DNA of 64,000 bases, taken from contig NZ_NKTX01000010.1 of assembly GCF_003207815.1 (NCBI RefSeq), positions 1-64,000 of the forward strand. Direction: 5' to 3'. Of this stretch, positions 46,723-57,045 are shown piece by piece (position 1 is the stretch's first letter; every line of letters starts with the position of its first letter). This DNA comes from Komagataeibacter oboediens. GTDB lineage: Bacteria; Pseudomonadota; Alphaproteobacteria; Acetobacterales; Acetobacteraceae. The translations under genes and the position numbers were made by a program. The notes beneath the pieces are model-generated. The model searched no databases and was not told the origin of the DNA. It saw only the letters and a program-made list of their open reading frames with translations.

Positions 46723-48087
46723 ATGCCCGAGGAAACGCCGACCTGCCCGCAAGCCCGACCGGCGCGGCGCGGATCCCTGTTTCGCAGCCTGTATGCACAG
46801 GTTGTCATCGCGGTCGTGGCGGGCATCGTGCTGGGCTATGCCTGCCCGCACGCGGCCGTGACGCTGAAGCCGCTGGGTGACGGGTTCATCCGGCTGGTCA
46901 AGATGGTGATCCCGCCGGTCATCTTCCTGACGGTGGTAACGGGTGTCGCCAGCCTGTCCGACCTAGGACAGGCGGGGCGGCTGGCGGGCAAGGCGATGGT
47001 GTATTTCCTCACCTTTTCCTCGCTGGCGCTGGTGGTGGGCATGGTCATGGCCAACATCGTACAGCCGGGCGCGCATATCCACGCTGACCCCGCGACGCTG
47101 GATACCCATGCGGTGGCCGCCTATACCGCGCGTGCGCAGGCCCATTCGTTCAGTGACTTCCTGCTCAACATCATTCCCGACACGGTAGTCAGCGCCTTTG
47201 TGTCCGGTGACATCCTGCAGGTGCTGCTGATCGCCATCCTGTTCAGCATCAGCCTGTCGCACATGGGGGCGAAGGGACAGGCCATCCTGACGCTGCTCAA
47301 GCAGCTGACGCAACTGGTGTTCGGGGTGGTGCGGCTGGTCATGTATGCAGCCCCCATCGGCGCGCTGGGGGCCATGGCGTTCACCATCGGGCGGTTTGGC
47401 ATCGGGTCCGTGCTGCACCTCGCCTTCCTGGTGGCGACGTTCTATGCCACGTCCGCGCTGTTCGTGGTGGTGGTGCTGGGGGCGGTCGCGCGGTGGAACG
47501 GCTTCCGCATCCTGCCGCTGCTGGCCTACCTGCGTGAGGAACTGCTGATCGTGCTGGGCACCAGTTCGTCTGAATCGGCGTTGCCCAGCCTCATGACCCG
47601 GATGGAAAACGCCGGCTGCGCACCCTCTGTCGTGGGACTGGTGGTGCCGATGGGCTATTCCTTCAACCTTGACGGCACCAACATCTACATGTCGCTGTCG
47701 GCGCTGTTCATCGCGCAGGCGACGGACGTGCATCTGGGGCTGGGGCAGCAGATCAGCCTGCTGCTGGTCGCCATGATCAGTTCCAAGGGTGCAGCGGGGG
47801 TCACGGGGGCGGGCTTCGTCACCCTTGCCGCGACGCTGGCGGTGGTGCCTGACGTACCGGTGGCGGGCATGGGGCTGATCCTGGGCATTGACCGTTTCAT
47901 GTCGGAATGCCGGTCGCTGACCAATATTATCGGCAACGCGGTAGCCACCATCGTGCTGGCCCGGTGGGAAGGCGCGCTGGATACCGACCGTCTGGCTGCC
48001 GCCCTGTCGGGCCGCATCAGCGATGAAGATGCTGACACCCCCATCATCGCCGGCACGACCGCCCTGCCCGACCGCCCGTCCCGCTAG
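46723..48087 (+). CDS. Dicarboxylate/cation symporter (DctA/DAACS family)
   Basis: 454 residues from the ATG at 46723. It has the family's re-entrant and binding motifs: [40 protein letters not shown] and [20 protein letters not shown], and substrate-site residues in [20 protein letters not shown]. Probably imports C4-dicarboxylates (succinate, malate, fumarate) with protons or sodium. A longer in-frame start at 46630 lacks support. Confidence 0.92.
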   Translation: MPEETPTCPQARPARRGSLFRSLYAQVVIAVVAGIVLGYACPHAAVTLKPLGDGFIRLVKMVIPPVIFLTVVTGVASLSDLGQAGRLAGKAMVYFLTFSSLALVVGMVMANIVQPGAHIHADPATLDTHAVAAYTARAQAHSFSDFLLNIIPDTVVSAFVSGDILQVLLIAILFSISLSHMGAKGQAILTLLKQLTQLVFGVVRLVMYAAPIGALGAMAFTIGRFGIGSVLHLAFLVATFYATSALFVVVVLGAVARWNGFRILPLLAYLREELLIVLGTSSSESALPSLMTRMENAGCAPSVVGLVVPMGYSFNLDGTNIYMSLSALFIAQATDVHLGLGQQISLLLVAMISSKGAAGVTGAGFVTLAATLAVVPDVPVAGMGLILGIDRFMSECRSLTNIIGNAVATIVLARWEGALDTDRLAAALSGRISDEDADTPIIAGTTALPDRPSR

Positions 48088-48150
48088 GTCACGCGCGGCA
48101 TACGCCTTTCCTTTCCCTGACGCTCCTTTCGCATCCATAGGTTGCCCATC

Positions 48151-49452
48151 ATGCCTGTTTTCACGATCCAGACCGGCGCGCTGACCACCGCGCAGAGAAT
48201 ACGAAGCATTATTGCGGGTTCATCCGGAAATCTGATCGAATATTACGATTGGTACGTCTATGCGGCATTTTCCATGTATTTTGCCCATGACTTCTTTCCC
48301 AAGGGCAACCAGACGACAGAACTCCTGCGCAGTGCGGCGGTGTTCGCCATCGGTTTCCTCATGCGGCCGGTGGGCGGGTGGCTCATGGGGCTTATGGCGG
48401 ACCGGCACGGGCGACGCGCGGCGCTGAGCGTTTCCATCGTTGCCATGTGCGCCGGCTCGCTGGCTATTGCCGCCTGCCCGACATATGACCGCATTGGCCT
48501 TGCGGCGCCCTGCGTCCTGCTGCTGGCACGCCTGCTGCAGGGGCTGAGCCTGGGGGGCGAATACGGGGCCAGCGCCACGTACCTGTCAGAAATCGCACCA
48601 CCCGCGCAACGCGGGTTTTATGCCAGTTTCCAGTATGTCACGCTGGTCATGGGCCAGCTTCTGGCACTTGTGGTGCTGCTGATCCTGCAGTTCGTCCTGC
48701 TTACACCCGCGCAGCTTGGGGCATGGGGCTGGCGCGTTCCATTCTGTATCGGCGCGCTGCTGGCGCTGTCCATCCTGTGGTTCCGGCGCGGCATGGCCGA
48801 AAGCGAACAGTTCAATGCAGCCAGCCATGACCCCGCTGCCCATGGCGGCCTGCGCGTACTGCTGCGCCACCCGCGCGAGGTACTGGGCGTATGCGGCCTG
48901 ACGCTGGGGGGCACGGTCGCGTTCTATACGTTCACCATCTACATGCAGAAATATCTGGTCAACACGTCCGGGCTGAGCAGGGAGCAGTCCACGCTGGTGT
49001 CCACCGCGTCGCTGGTCGTGTTCGCCATGGTCCAGCCGGCCTTTGGCGCACTGTCGGACCGGGTGGGCCGCAGGCGGCTGCTGCTGTCCTTTGGTGTTAT
49101 CGGCTGTCTTGCGACCGTCCCGCTCATGCAGGCGCTGTCCTGCGTGCAGTCCCCACTGGCGGCGTTTGGCCTGGTGACGGCGGCCCTGATCGGGATTTCG
49201 GGCTATACGTCCATCAACGCGGTGGTCAAGGCGGAACTGTTTCCCACCCGTATCCGTGCGCTGGGGGTGGCGCTGCCCTATGCGCTGACCGTCTCGATCT
49301 TTGGTGGCACGGCGGAATACGTGGCCCTGTGGTTCAAGCAGATCGGGCATGAAGGGCTGTTTTACTGGTACGTGACCGGATGCATCGCCTGTTCGCTGCT
49401 GACCGTGCTGTTCGTGCTGCCCGGTCATGACCGCATCACGCAGGAACGCTAA
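48151..49452 (+). CDS. MFS transporter, metabolite:H+ symporter family (KgtP/ProP-like)
   Basis: 433 residues, 12 helices predicted. MHS-family marks: SSGNLIEYYDWYVYAAFSMY in TM1, GWLMGLMADRHGRRAAL in loop 2-3, LLQGLSLGGEYGASATYLSE in TM4-5, and LFPTRIRALGVALPYALTVS late. The substrate is probably a carboxylate such as 2-oxoglutarate or citrate, but related proteins carry betaines. Lies 63 bp after the DctA-like gene, so the two may share a transcript for organic acid uptake. Confidence 0.88.
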   Translation: MPVFTIQTGALTTAQRIRSIIAGSSGNLIEYYDWYVYAAFSMYFAHDFFPKGNQTTELLRSAAVFAIGFLMRPVGGWLMGLMADRHGRRAALSVSIVAMCAGSLAIAACPTYDRIGLAAPCVLLLARLLQGLSLGGEYGASATYLSEIAPPAQRGFYASFQYVTLVMGQLLALVVLLILQFVLLTPAQLGAWGWRVPFCIGALLALSILWFRRGMAESEQFNAASHDPAAHGGLRVLLRHPREVLGVCGLTLGGTVAFYTFTIYMQKYLVNTSGLSREQSTLVSTASLVVFAMVQPAFGALSDRVGRRRLLLSFGVIGCLATVPLMQALSCVQSPLAAFGLVTAALIGISGYTSINAVVKAELFPTRIRALGVALPYALTVSIFGGTAEYVALWFKQIGHEGLFYWYVTGCIACSLLTVLFVLPGHDRITQER

Positions 49453-49470
49453 AAAACAAAAATTTGGAGT

Positions 49471-49535
49471 GCCGCCTTTTTTCAAAAAGGCGGTGTTCTT
49501 TCAAAGCTTTTAAAAAAAACTTCACCCAGAACTTC
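49471..49535. repeat. Palindromic intergenic repeat with terminator potential
   Basis: CCGCCTTTTT-TC-AAAAAGGCGG (49472-49493) is a strong stem between two convergent genes, followed by a second, A/T-rich block containing AAAGCTTTTAAAAA and ACTTCACCCAGAACTTCC. The GCCGCCTTTTT core recurs at 60399-60438. It probably acts as a bidirectional terminator and belongs to a dispersed family. Confidence 0.7.
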
Positions 49536-49563
49536 CCGCTGTTTTACGGGCGGGCCCGCACCC

Positions 49564-52500
49564 TCAGTGAATATGCATGAGGTTGCGCAGGAAACCGGGG
49601 AGCAGCATGGCGTACGGGTTCACGTGCACCGCCGGGTTATCCATCGGCCCCGTGACCTGATACGTGGCGGACACGACGCCACCATTCTTTTCAGGGCTGA
49701 ACAGCCAGCCCAGCAGCCCCGGCAGGTGCCCCGGCGCCGCGTTCACGGCAAAGGCGGGGATGATGGTGCCATCGAGGTTGAGTGTCTTCTTCTCGAGGTT
49801 CACGTCACCTGACACCGTGGCCCCGAGGGAGGCATTGCTGACCAGCCCGTCGGCAATATGGATATTGCCTTCATCCAGCGTGACGGGCGCATCCAGTTGT
49901 TCGACCTGAAAGCTGGGCGCATGCGGCGCACGCAGCCAGCCATAGATCGAGGCATTGTTGGCCATGCGCACGACTGCCGGCACGTTGCGCAGCACGAACG
50001 GCCCCATATGCACCTTGCCCGAGAAGGGGGCAGTCGCGACACTGTCGTCAAAGCTGCCGGTAATGTCGGTCACGCCGCCCTGCATTTCATCGGTCACCTT
50101 CATGTCCTGCAGCAGCGTGCCAAGGCTGGCCACATGCACGTCCAGCACACGCGTATTACCCTGCGGGGTCAGGTGTGCCTCGGCGGCGACCGGTCCTTCC
50201 ACCGTCATGACGCCGCGCGTCAGGCGCACGCCATTGGTTTCCAGATGGCTATGCACATTCGTCAGCGTATCTTTCGGGCTGTAATACAGGGTGCGGGCAT
50301 CCACATTCAGATCCCACCTGCGCCCCGGCGGCCCCTTGACGCGGCCACTGGCCATTTCGGGAACATGATAACCACTGCTGCCCTGCTGGCTGGCCACCTT
50401 GGCGGATGCGGTATCATCCCTGGCGGTCTGGAATGAAACCAGCGGCGACAGGTCCAGCACTCTTGCCGCCACATTCACCCCGATCGGGTCACTGTCACGC
50501 ACCGGCAGCGTCACCGATGCATTGCCCATGGACCGGCCGACATGGAACCCGCGCAGGATCAGGCGGCGCGCGACGCCGGATGCGGTTTCGGCATGGCCAT
50601 CGATCAGCAGGTCAGGCCCGACGGCACGGATGTTTTCGATGCTGGAAATCTGGCCATGGTCAAGATCCAGTTCGACGGAGGCATTCGCCTCCTGCCCCAC
50701 CTTCTTGGACCAGATGGGGATGGCCAGCGCCGCACGGTCAAGGTCAAGGTCGATATCCACCTGCGCCCTGCCGCCCACGTAACGGTCGTAATCCACATCC
50801 AGCTGGGCGCTGCCGGAAAAATGCTCGCCCATCTCGAAACCGGCACGCCGCACCCCTTCCGGCGTGACATGTCCCTGCAGGCTGGCGCTTTCCACCGCAT
50901 GGACCATCGGCCCGCTGCGGAAATCCATGGTATAGATCACGCTTGAGGGAATCCCCGCCAGCACCCCGGTCCCCTGCAGCAGCAGGCCGTTGATCGTGGC
51001 GTCGATCCCAAGGTTGCCATTATCCAGCGGCCGCCCCACCACCACATTGCCCAGATGGACCCGCCCCAGATCGGTATGGCTGCGCAGGTCGATCTGGTCC
51101 AGCCGCACATGCGCATCCAGCGGCAGCGCGATATGCAGCGACACATTGGCCCGCCCTTCGGGGTGGGTGAAGGACATGGGATGGCGCGACAGCACATTCA
51201 GCCGCGGTTCGGCCAGCAGCGCCAGCACATCGCGCGCATTCCCCAGCAGGGTGACGTTGATGTCCCCCAGCTGCACCTTTTCATTCAGGCCCGTAATGCG
51301 CATGGAACCCGGCCCGACCTCGATCCGGCCTGTCCCGGTGGCGTCCACATGGCGGTTCGCAAGGTCCACCAGCTGATAGGCATGGCCGAAGCGGATCATG
51401 ATTTCATCCGGGCCATCGAATGTCAGGTGGGCATCCATGTCATGCATGGGCGGGATGGGACGCAGCCAGTGCAGTTCCATATGGTCGGCGTCAATCGTCC
51501 CCCCCAGCGAGACGAGGTCCAGCCCGTCCCAGCCCCTGTGGCTGGACAGCCCCATATTCACCTGCAGTTCCTGCACGTGTCCTTCAGGAATGTTCTGCGT
51601 CACCCACCGACGCGCCCCCTTCATGGCGCGGGGGGGCCAGAAATCGCCCAGCGTCGCAAAATCCAGGGACCGCGCACGCGCCGCGACATTCAGCGCCACC
51701 GCCTTCGGATGCAGCAGGGATGCCGATTTCAGGTCCGCCGTAGCATCCAGCGTGGGACCGCTGCCATCATCGGTCGCATGGCCCGGCGCGCGCAGGTGCA
51801 GTTCCAGCCGCTTCAGCATGACATGCAGCGGACCATCAAACGGTGCATTGCCCGGCCCCGGCCCCAGCGCGCCCACCAGGTCGGCCTCCCCTTCACCCAC
51901 AAGGAACTGCCCGGCCTTGCGTGTCGTGACCTTCCCGTTGCCCGCGTTCAGGTGCAGCGTGAAATCACGCGGCATGAGGAAAGGCATATCCCGCCCGCCA
52001 TTACGGAAGGCGACCTGCAGTTGCCCCCCCACCGGCAGGCCCAGCGGTTCGACCTCCTTCTGTCCCGGCGCAAAGGCTGCGGGGCTGATCGGGTCAAGCT
52101 GCAGGGTCCAGTTCACCTGCCCCGGCCCGACGCGATCGCCCGTGCCATGCACCACCAGCCGTTCGCCATTGCCCTCCAGCCCGAGGCGGACATCACCCGT
52201 AATGCCCTTCTGCCCGGACTCCGTCACGACCTTCAGCCGCGCATCGGCTTCACCCAGCCGCCATGTGCGCCCGGTCATGCGATCGGCAAAATTGACATGG
52301 GTATCGGATATGACCGCCTGCCGCAGCGCCGTCAGGTCCACGGGGGCCGGTTCTTCGGGTTTGGTCGAGGGGTATGGCGTGTCAGGCCCAAGGTCGAGAC
52401 CGAATTTGCCCTGGCTGTTACGCGCAAGTTTCAGCCGCCCATGTGAGGCGGAGAGTTCAAGTATCCGCACGCTGCCATGAAACAGCGCCGGACTGTCCAG

Positions 52501-52893
52501 TGTCAGCCGCCCCCGGCGCAGGGTATCGGCAACCTGCCCGTCACGGCGCTGGATCCGCACATCCTCCACCCATATGACCAGAGGCGCGCGCAGGCCTTCA
52601 TGCACGGCGTTCCACCCCATACGCACATGCCCGGCGGACAGGGAGCCGATGATGTCCTGATGCCGCAGGCCATGGGCAACCGGCAGCGGCATGAGCAGGC
52701 TGACCACCGGCGTTACATCCAGCGGCCCGGCGGACAGCCGCACCGTCAGCCCCAGCAGCAGCACGGCAGGAAGTGTAATGCACAGCAGCACCAGCCAGAT
52801 CACCACGCGCCCGGCCGCCATCACCGCGCGGCGCACGCGGCCGGGACTGGACACCGGGTCCGGGGCGGGAGAGGGTTGACCTGCTTCCGTCAT
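49564..52893 (-). CDS. Large AsmA/YhdP-like envelope protein (DUF3971)
   Basis: 1109 residues from the ATG at 52893. One N-terminal membrane helix (VVIWLVLLCITLPAVLLLGL) is followed by a very long beta-rich periplasmic region with repeated short hydrophobic strands. The ending YQVTGPMDNPAVHVNPYAML is typical of the AsmA-like C-terminal domain. Relatives (YhdP, TamB) bridge inner and outer membranes and help move phospholipids; that role is an inference. Divergent from glnE. Confidence 0.85.
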   Translation of the reverse strand: MTEAGQPSPAPDPVSSPGRVRRAVMAAGRVVIWLVLLCITLPAVLLLGLTVRLSAGPLDVTPVVSLLMPLPVAHGLRHQDIIGSLSAGHVRMGWNAVHEGLRAPLVIWVEDVRIQRRDGQVADTLRRGRLTLDSPALFHGSVRILELSASHGRLKLARNSQGKFGLDLGPDTPYPSTKPEEPAPVDLTALRQAVISDTHVNFADRMTGRTWRLGEADARLKVVTESGQKGITGDVRLGLEGNGERLVVHGTGDRVGPGQVNWTLQLDPISPAAFAPGQKEVEPLGLPVGGQLQVAFRNGGRDMPFLMPRDFTLHLNAGNGKVTTRKAGQFLVGEGEADLVGALGPGPGNAPFDGPLHVMLKRLELHLRAPGHATDDGSGPTLDATADLKSASLLHPKAVALNVAARARSLDFATLGDFWPPRAMKGARRWVTQNIPEGHVQELQVNMGLSSHRGWDGLDLVSLGGTIDADHMELHWLRPIPPMHDMDAHLTFDGPDEIMIRFGHAYQLVDLANRHVDATGTGRIEVGPGSMRITGLNEKVQLGDINVTLLGNARDVLALLAEPRLNVLSRHPMSFTHPEGRANVSLHIALPLDAHVRLDQIDLRSHTDLGRVHLGNVVVGRPLDNGNLGIDATINGLLLQGTGVLAGIPSSVIYTMDFRSGPMVHAVESASLQGHVTPEGVRRAGFEMGEHFSGSAQLDVDYDRYVGGRAQVDIDLDLDRAALAIPIWSKKVGQEANASVELDLDHGQISSIENIRAVGPDLLIDGHAETASGVARRLILRGFHVGRSMGNASVTLPVRDSDPIGVNVAARVLDLSPLVSFQTARDDTASAKVASQQGSSGYHVPEMASGRVKGPPGRRWDLNVDARTLYYSPKDTLTNVHSHLETNGVRLTRGVMTVEGPVAAEAHLTPQGNTRVLDVHVASLGTLLQDMKVTDEMQGGVTDITGSFDDSVATAPFSGKVHMGPFVLRNVPAVVRMANNASIYGWLRAPHAPSFQVEQLDAPVTLDEGNIHIADGLVSNASLGATVSGDVNLEKKTLNLDGTIIPAFAVNAAPGHLPGLLGWLFSPEKNGGVVSATYQVTGPMDNPAVHVNPYAMLLPGFLRNLMHIH

Positions 52894-52958
52894 GCCGCCC
52901 ACGCTATGCCATCACGCAAGGCCGCGTGACTTTTCAGCCCCTTACCGGACCGTTCGCC

Positions 52959-55900
52959 ATGGACCAGCCTGCCTTCCCCCCCCTCGCGCCGCATCCATCG
53001 TGGCATGGCTGCACATGGCCCCACGCGGCCGATACGCGCGCGGCCCGTATCCTGCGTGAAAACCTGACGGATGCCTGCGCGCGCGCAGGGCTGCCCGACA
53101 TTGCGGCGATACCCGGACTGGGGCCACTGCTGGATGCCATCGGGGGAAACAGCCCCTACCTGTCCGATCTGGCGCTGCGCGACACGATGGCCTTTGCCGA
53201 CCTGCTGAGCGATGGGGCGGATACGTGCGTGCGGCGCATCCTGTCGGATCTGGAGGCCCTGCCGCCCGAAACCGCCCGCGCGGAGGTCATGGCTGCATTG
53301 CGCGTTGCCAAACGGCAGGCGGCGCTGGCCATTGCGCTGGCCGATATCGGCGGCGCATGGACGCTGGAGCAGGTCACCCTCGCGCTGAGCCAGCTGGCCG
53401 AGAATGCACTGGGCGCCGCGGTCAGACATCTGCTGCTGCATGCACATGACACCGGGCGGCTGCGCCTGCGTAACCCCGAAACCCCGTGCCGGGGCAGCGG
53501 CTTCGTGGTTCTGGCAATGGGGAAGCTGGGCGCGCGGGAACTGAACTACTCCTCGGACATAGACCTGATCATCCTGTATGACCCGGACCGTCACCCCGGC
53601 AATGGGGAACTGCGGCATACCTTTGTGCGCATGACTAGCGATCTTGTCACGCTTATGGAAGCGCGTGATGCAAATGGTTACGTTTTCCGCATGGACCTGC
53701 GGCTGCGCCCGGACCCGTCCGCCACCCCTGCCGCCGTGTCCTTTCCCGCCGCCATCCAGTATTACGAAAGCATGGGCCGGACATGGGAACGCGCGGCAAT
53801 GACAAAGGCGCGGCCCGTCGCGGGAGACATTACGGCGGGGCGCCGTTTTCTCAAAAGCATTCATCCGTTCGTATGGCGCCGCCATCTGGATTTCGCGGTA
53901 ATTGACGATCTGCACGACATGAAAGCACGGATCGACCGCCACCGTAACGCGGGACATGCCAACCTGGGCAGCCTGCCGCCCGAATTCATCCGCGATCCGG
54001 ACGCGGCCACGGGCTGGCTGCTGGGACAGAACGTCAAGCTGGGACAGGGCGGCATACGGGAAGTGGAATTCGTGGCCCAGGCGCTGCAGCTGGTATGGGG
54101 CGGCAGGCGGCCCGAACTGCGTGACCCCACCACGCTGGGCGCATTGCGCAGGCTGCGCCGCGCGGGTCTGCTGGAACGTGAGCAGTCCGCAATACTGGCC
54201 CGCAATTACCGCATGCTGCGACAGGCCGAACACCGGCTGCAGATGCGCATGGACCACCAGACCCATACCCTGCCGGACACACGTGACGGATTCGCGCGCT
54301 TTGCGACGTTCATGATGGCATCGGGTGCGGGGGACCTGGCCTGTGGCATACTGTCGGTCATGCAGCGTTCGCGCCGCACCTTCGATCTGCAGTTTGCCGA
54401 AAATGACGCGCAGGACATCACCATCGCCCCTGAAGATGCCGATGCCGCCGACCGGCTGCTCGAGCACGGTTTTCCCGCAGCCGACATAAGCGACGCCCTG
54501 GTCATCCTGAACCGGTGGGAGGGCAACCGCCTGCGCGCGCTGCGCTCGGACCGGGCGCGCAAGCTGCTGCGTCGGCTGCTGCCCGCCATCATGACGGAAA
54601 TAGGCAAGCGCCGGCAGCCGCTGACCGTGCTGCGACGGTTTGACGCGCTGCTGGAACGCCAGTGGGCGGGGGTGCAGTTCCTGTCGCTTCTGGAACGCAA
54701 TCCCGCGCTGATCCACCGCATCGTCACGGTGCTGGACTGCGCGCCATTCCTGGCGGACCATCTGGCGCAGACGCCCTCCGCGCTGGACGGGTTGCTGGAC
54801 ATGGATGGCGGCCCCGGCGCGCTGGGCACTGCCACGGCGCTGGTGCGGCGGCATATTGCAGGTGCGCAGTCGGCCGAACAGGTGCTGCCGGTACTGCGCG
54901 GCCTTGTCTGTGGCGAGGAATTCCGCCTGTCGGTCGCACGCCTTGAACACCGCATGAGCGAGGAACGCGCCGCCCGTGCGCGCACGGCCATGGCGGAAAC
55001 GGTGATACGGGGCCTGTTGCGCGTGGTCAGCGCCGAACACAGGCGCCGCCATGGCACGGTGCCCGGCGGGTCCATGTCGGTGGTCGCATTGGGCAAGGCC
55101 GGATCGTGTGAAATGATGCCGGGATCGGACCTTGACCTCATGCTGGTGTTCGATCACCCCACCGATGCGGGGGAAAGCGTCGTCCCCGCCACAACACCTG
55201 CCGATGGCCTGCCCCCTCGCCCGCTGGCGGCCGGCACGTATTATGTCCGGCTGGCGCATGCCTTTGTCGCGGCACTGACCGCGCCGGGGCGCGAGGGACC
55301 ACTGTACGAGGTGGACATGCGGCTGCGTCCGTCGGGGTCCAAGGGGCCGGTTGCCGTCTCGCTGTCCGCCTTCCGCCGCTATCACGCGGAATCCGCATGG
55401 ACCTGGGAACGCATGGCCCTGACGCGCGCACGCGTCGTCGCGGGACCGCCGCGGCTGAATGGCGAACTGCGCGCGGCCATTGCCACGGCACTGGGCCACG
55501 GCGCCCGCACCGCGCAGGAACGCGACCAGATCATCCATGACGTGCGCCACATGCGCGAACGCCTTGCCCGTGAACGCCCCGCCACCAGCCTGTGGGACAT
55601 CAAGCGCCGTCGCGGCGGACTTATGGATGTGGAATTCGTGGCCCAGGGGCTGCAACTGCTGACAACTGATCCCACCAACCGCCGCCAATCCACCCGCCTG
55701 GCCCTGCTGCGGCTGGCGCAGGGGGGGGAAATCGCCCCGGCCGATGCACGCCTGCTGCGGCGCGCCGACCTGTTCTGGCGGGCGCTGCAGGGGCTGATCC
55801 GCATCATTTGCGGCAGTGAGATACCCGATACCATTCCCGCCGCCAGCCTTGAAATCCTGACGGGTGAATTCCGGGTGGCGGACGCGGACAGGCTGCTTGC

Positions 55901-55973
55901 GCGCATGGACCGCATGGCTGCTGACGTACGCGAAGTATTCGACCGGCTGTTTCCGCCCACCACGGACACATAA
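52959..55973 (+). CDS. glnE: Bifunctional glutamine synthetase adenylyltransferase/adenylyl-removing enzyme
   Basis: About 1004 residues. Two nucleotidyltransferase domains: N-terminal LNYSSDIDLIILYDPD (adenylyl-removing half) and C-terminal MMPGSDLDLMLVFDHP (adenylylating half), each followed by a GlnE-type helical domain (GQGGIREVEFVAQALQLVWG and RGGLMDVEFVAQGLQL). It tunes glutamine synthetase to nitrogen status under PII control. An in-frame GTG at 52926 (AAGG 4 nt upstream) is an alternative start that would add 11 residues. Confidence 0.95.
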   Translation: MDQPAFPPLAPHPSWHGCTWPHAADTRAARILRENLTDACARAGLPDIAAIPGLGPLLDAIGGNSPYLSDLALRDTMAFADLLSDGADTCVRRILSDLEALPPETARAEVMAALRVAKRQAALAIALADIGGAWTLEQVTLALSQLAENALGAAVRHLLLHAHDTGRLRLRNPETPCRGSGFVVLAMGKLGARELNYSSDIDLIILYDPDRHPGNGELRHTFVRMTSDLVTLMEARDANGYVFRMDLRLRPDPSATPAAVSFPAAIQYYESMGRTWERAAMTKARPVAGDITAGRRFLKSIHPFVWRRHLDFAVIDDLHDMKARIDRHRNAGHANLGSLPPEFIRDPDAATGWLLGQNVKLGQGGIREVEFVAQALQLVWGGRRPELRDPTTLGALRRLRRAGLLEREQSAILARNYRMLRQAEHRLQMRMDHQTHTLPDTRDGFARFATFMMASGAGDLACGILSVMQRSRRTFDLQFAENDAQDITIAPEDADAADRLLEHGFPAADISDALVILNRWEGNRLRALRSDRARKLLRRLLPAIMTEIGKRRQPLTVLRRFDALLERQWAGVQFLSLLERNPALIHRIVTVLDCAPFLADHLAQTPSALDGLLDMDGGPGALGTATALVRRHIAGAQSAEQVLPVLRGLVCGEEFRLSVARLEHRMSEERAARARTAMAETVIRGLLRVVSAEHRRRHGTVPGGSMSVVALGKAGSCEMMPGSDLDLMLVFDHPTDAGESVVPATTPADGLPPRPLAAGTYYVRLAHAFVAALTAPGREGPLYEVDMRLRPSGSKGPVAVSLSAFRRYHAESAWTWERMALTRARVVAGPPRLNGELRAAIATALGHGARTAQERDQIIHDVRHMRERLARERPATSLWDIKRRRGGLMDVEFVAQGLQLLTTDPTNRRQSTRLALLRLAQGGEIAPADARLLRRADLFWRALQGLIRIICGSEIPDTIPAASLEILTGEFRVADADRLLARMDRMAADVREVFDRLFPPTTDT

Positions 55974-56097
55974 GCGCGCGGCGCGCATGGCGACGGTTCC
56001 CGAACGGGACAGGGCGGTGCATGATCGCCCCCATTCCACGACTGCATGCATCCCCCCGATGGGGGCGGCGCATGCAGCCAGATCAGCGAGGCAGGTC

Positions 56098-56604
56098 ATG
56101 AGCGACACGACACCCCCCTTTCCCGAACCCGGCAGCGCCGTTCCCGATTTCAGCATGCCCGCAAGCCACGGCCGCGCGGTCAGCCTGCATGCACTGCAGG
56201 GACATCCGTTCGTCCTGTATTTCTATCCCAAGGCCAATACCTCGGGCTGCACGAAGGAAGCATGTGAATTCCAGGCCGCATTGGCGGACCTGCATAAAGA
56301 CGGCGTAACCGTCATCGGGGTTTCACGCGATGACATGCCCGCGATCGAAAAATTCGTAGCCGACCATGGCCTGACCTTCCCGCTTGCGTCCGACAGTGAC
56401 GGCACGGTGACCGAGGCCTATGGCGTATGGGTGGAAAAATCCATGTACGGTCGCAAATACATGGGCATTGAACGCGCGACCTTCCTGGTCGATGCCACCG
56501 GGCACCTGGTCCAGGCATGGCGCAAGGTCAAGGTCACGAACCACGTCGCCGCCGTGCGCAAGGCCATTGCGACCCTGACGCTACAGGCGGCTACCGGCGG
56601 CTAG
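56098..56604 (+). CDS. bcp: Thioredoxin-dependent peroxiredoxin (BCP/PrxQ family)
   Basis: 168 residues from the ATG at 56098 (GAGG upstream). FYPKANTSGCTKEACEF holds the peroxidatic Cys51 and resolving Cys56 of the alpha2-type BCP; RATFLVDATGHLVQAW is the conserved later strand. Reduces H2O2 and organic peroxides. Lies 124 bp after glnE; an upstream in-frame extension runs through non-coding sequence and is not used. Its stop is one base from the convergent next gene. Confidence 0.94.
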   Translation: MSDTTPPFPEPGSAVPDFSMPASHGRAVSLHALQGHPFVLYFYPKANTSGCTKEACEFQAALADLHKDGVTVIGVSRDDMPAIEKFVADHGLTFPLASDSDGTVTEAYGVWVEKSMYGRKYMGIERATFLVDATGHLVQAWRKVKVTNHVAAVRKAIATLTLQAATGG

Positions 56605-56605
56605 A

Positions 56606-56911
56606 TCAGTAATACGGCCGACCCGGCCCGCCATAGGGGCCATAGACCACCACGGGCGGCGGCGGAGGCGGCGGTGCATAATAGGCCATGGGCGGCGCCG
56701 GGCGGTAATACATCGGCGGCGGCGGAGGGGGCGGCGGCCCGTAGGCATCAACCATGGCGCCCGCCACGGCACCGCCGACAAGGCCGCCAACCAGCCCGCC
56801 GACAAACGCATCGCCACCACCACGCCCGTGGGCCTGTGCCTGCGGGGCGGCGACCGCAAGCCCTGCAAGAATCAGAAGCCCTGCTGCGATACGTCCTGTC
56901 TTCTTCATCAA
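56606..56911 (-). CDS. Exported glycine-zipper/proline-rich small protein
   Basis: 101 residues. Signal peptide (KKTGRIAAGLLILAGLAVAA, cleavage near AQA-HG), a glycine-zipper-like helix (GGLVGGLVGGAVAGAMV), then two polyproline runs (eight and seven Pro) separated by Tyr/Ala/Met stretches and ending GPYGGPGRPYY. Composition suggests a disordered surface or periplasmic linker protein. No functional assignment is possible. Confidence 0.7.
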   Translation of the reverse strand: MMKKTGRIAAGLLILAGLAVAAPQAQAHGRGGGDAFVGGLVGGLVGGAVAGAMVDAYGPPPPPPPPMYYRPAPPMAYYAPPPPPPPVVVYGPYGGPGRPYY

Positions 56912-57045
56912 CCTGTTCCCGTTACTGGTCCTGATCTGGCGGGATGAAGCCTCCCGCCGGGGTCATGTAAACAGCACCGTGATGGCGATTTACGGGCAGA
57001 TCCTGCCCTTTTCGTGCCATAAAGCGTACCGCGCCGGTCCCCGGT

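Noticed and set aside
51055-52480. Plus-strand ORFs opposite the AsmA-like gene
   Set aside because: No domain, and they lie entirely within a gene with a membrane anchor and a recognisable C-terminal domain.
55864-56097. 78-codon upstream extension of bcp
   Set aside because: Overlaps the end of glnE; the normal BCP N-terminus and ribosome-binding site are at 56098.
52890-56156. 1088-codon minus-strand ORF opposite glnE and bcp
   Set aside because: The plus strand encodes clear GlnE and BCP domains; the antisense product has no family features.
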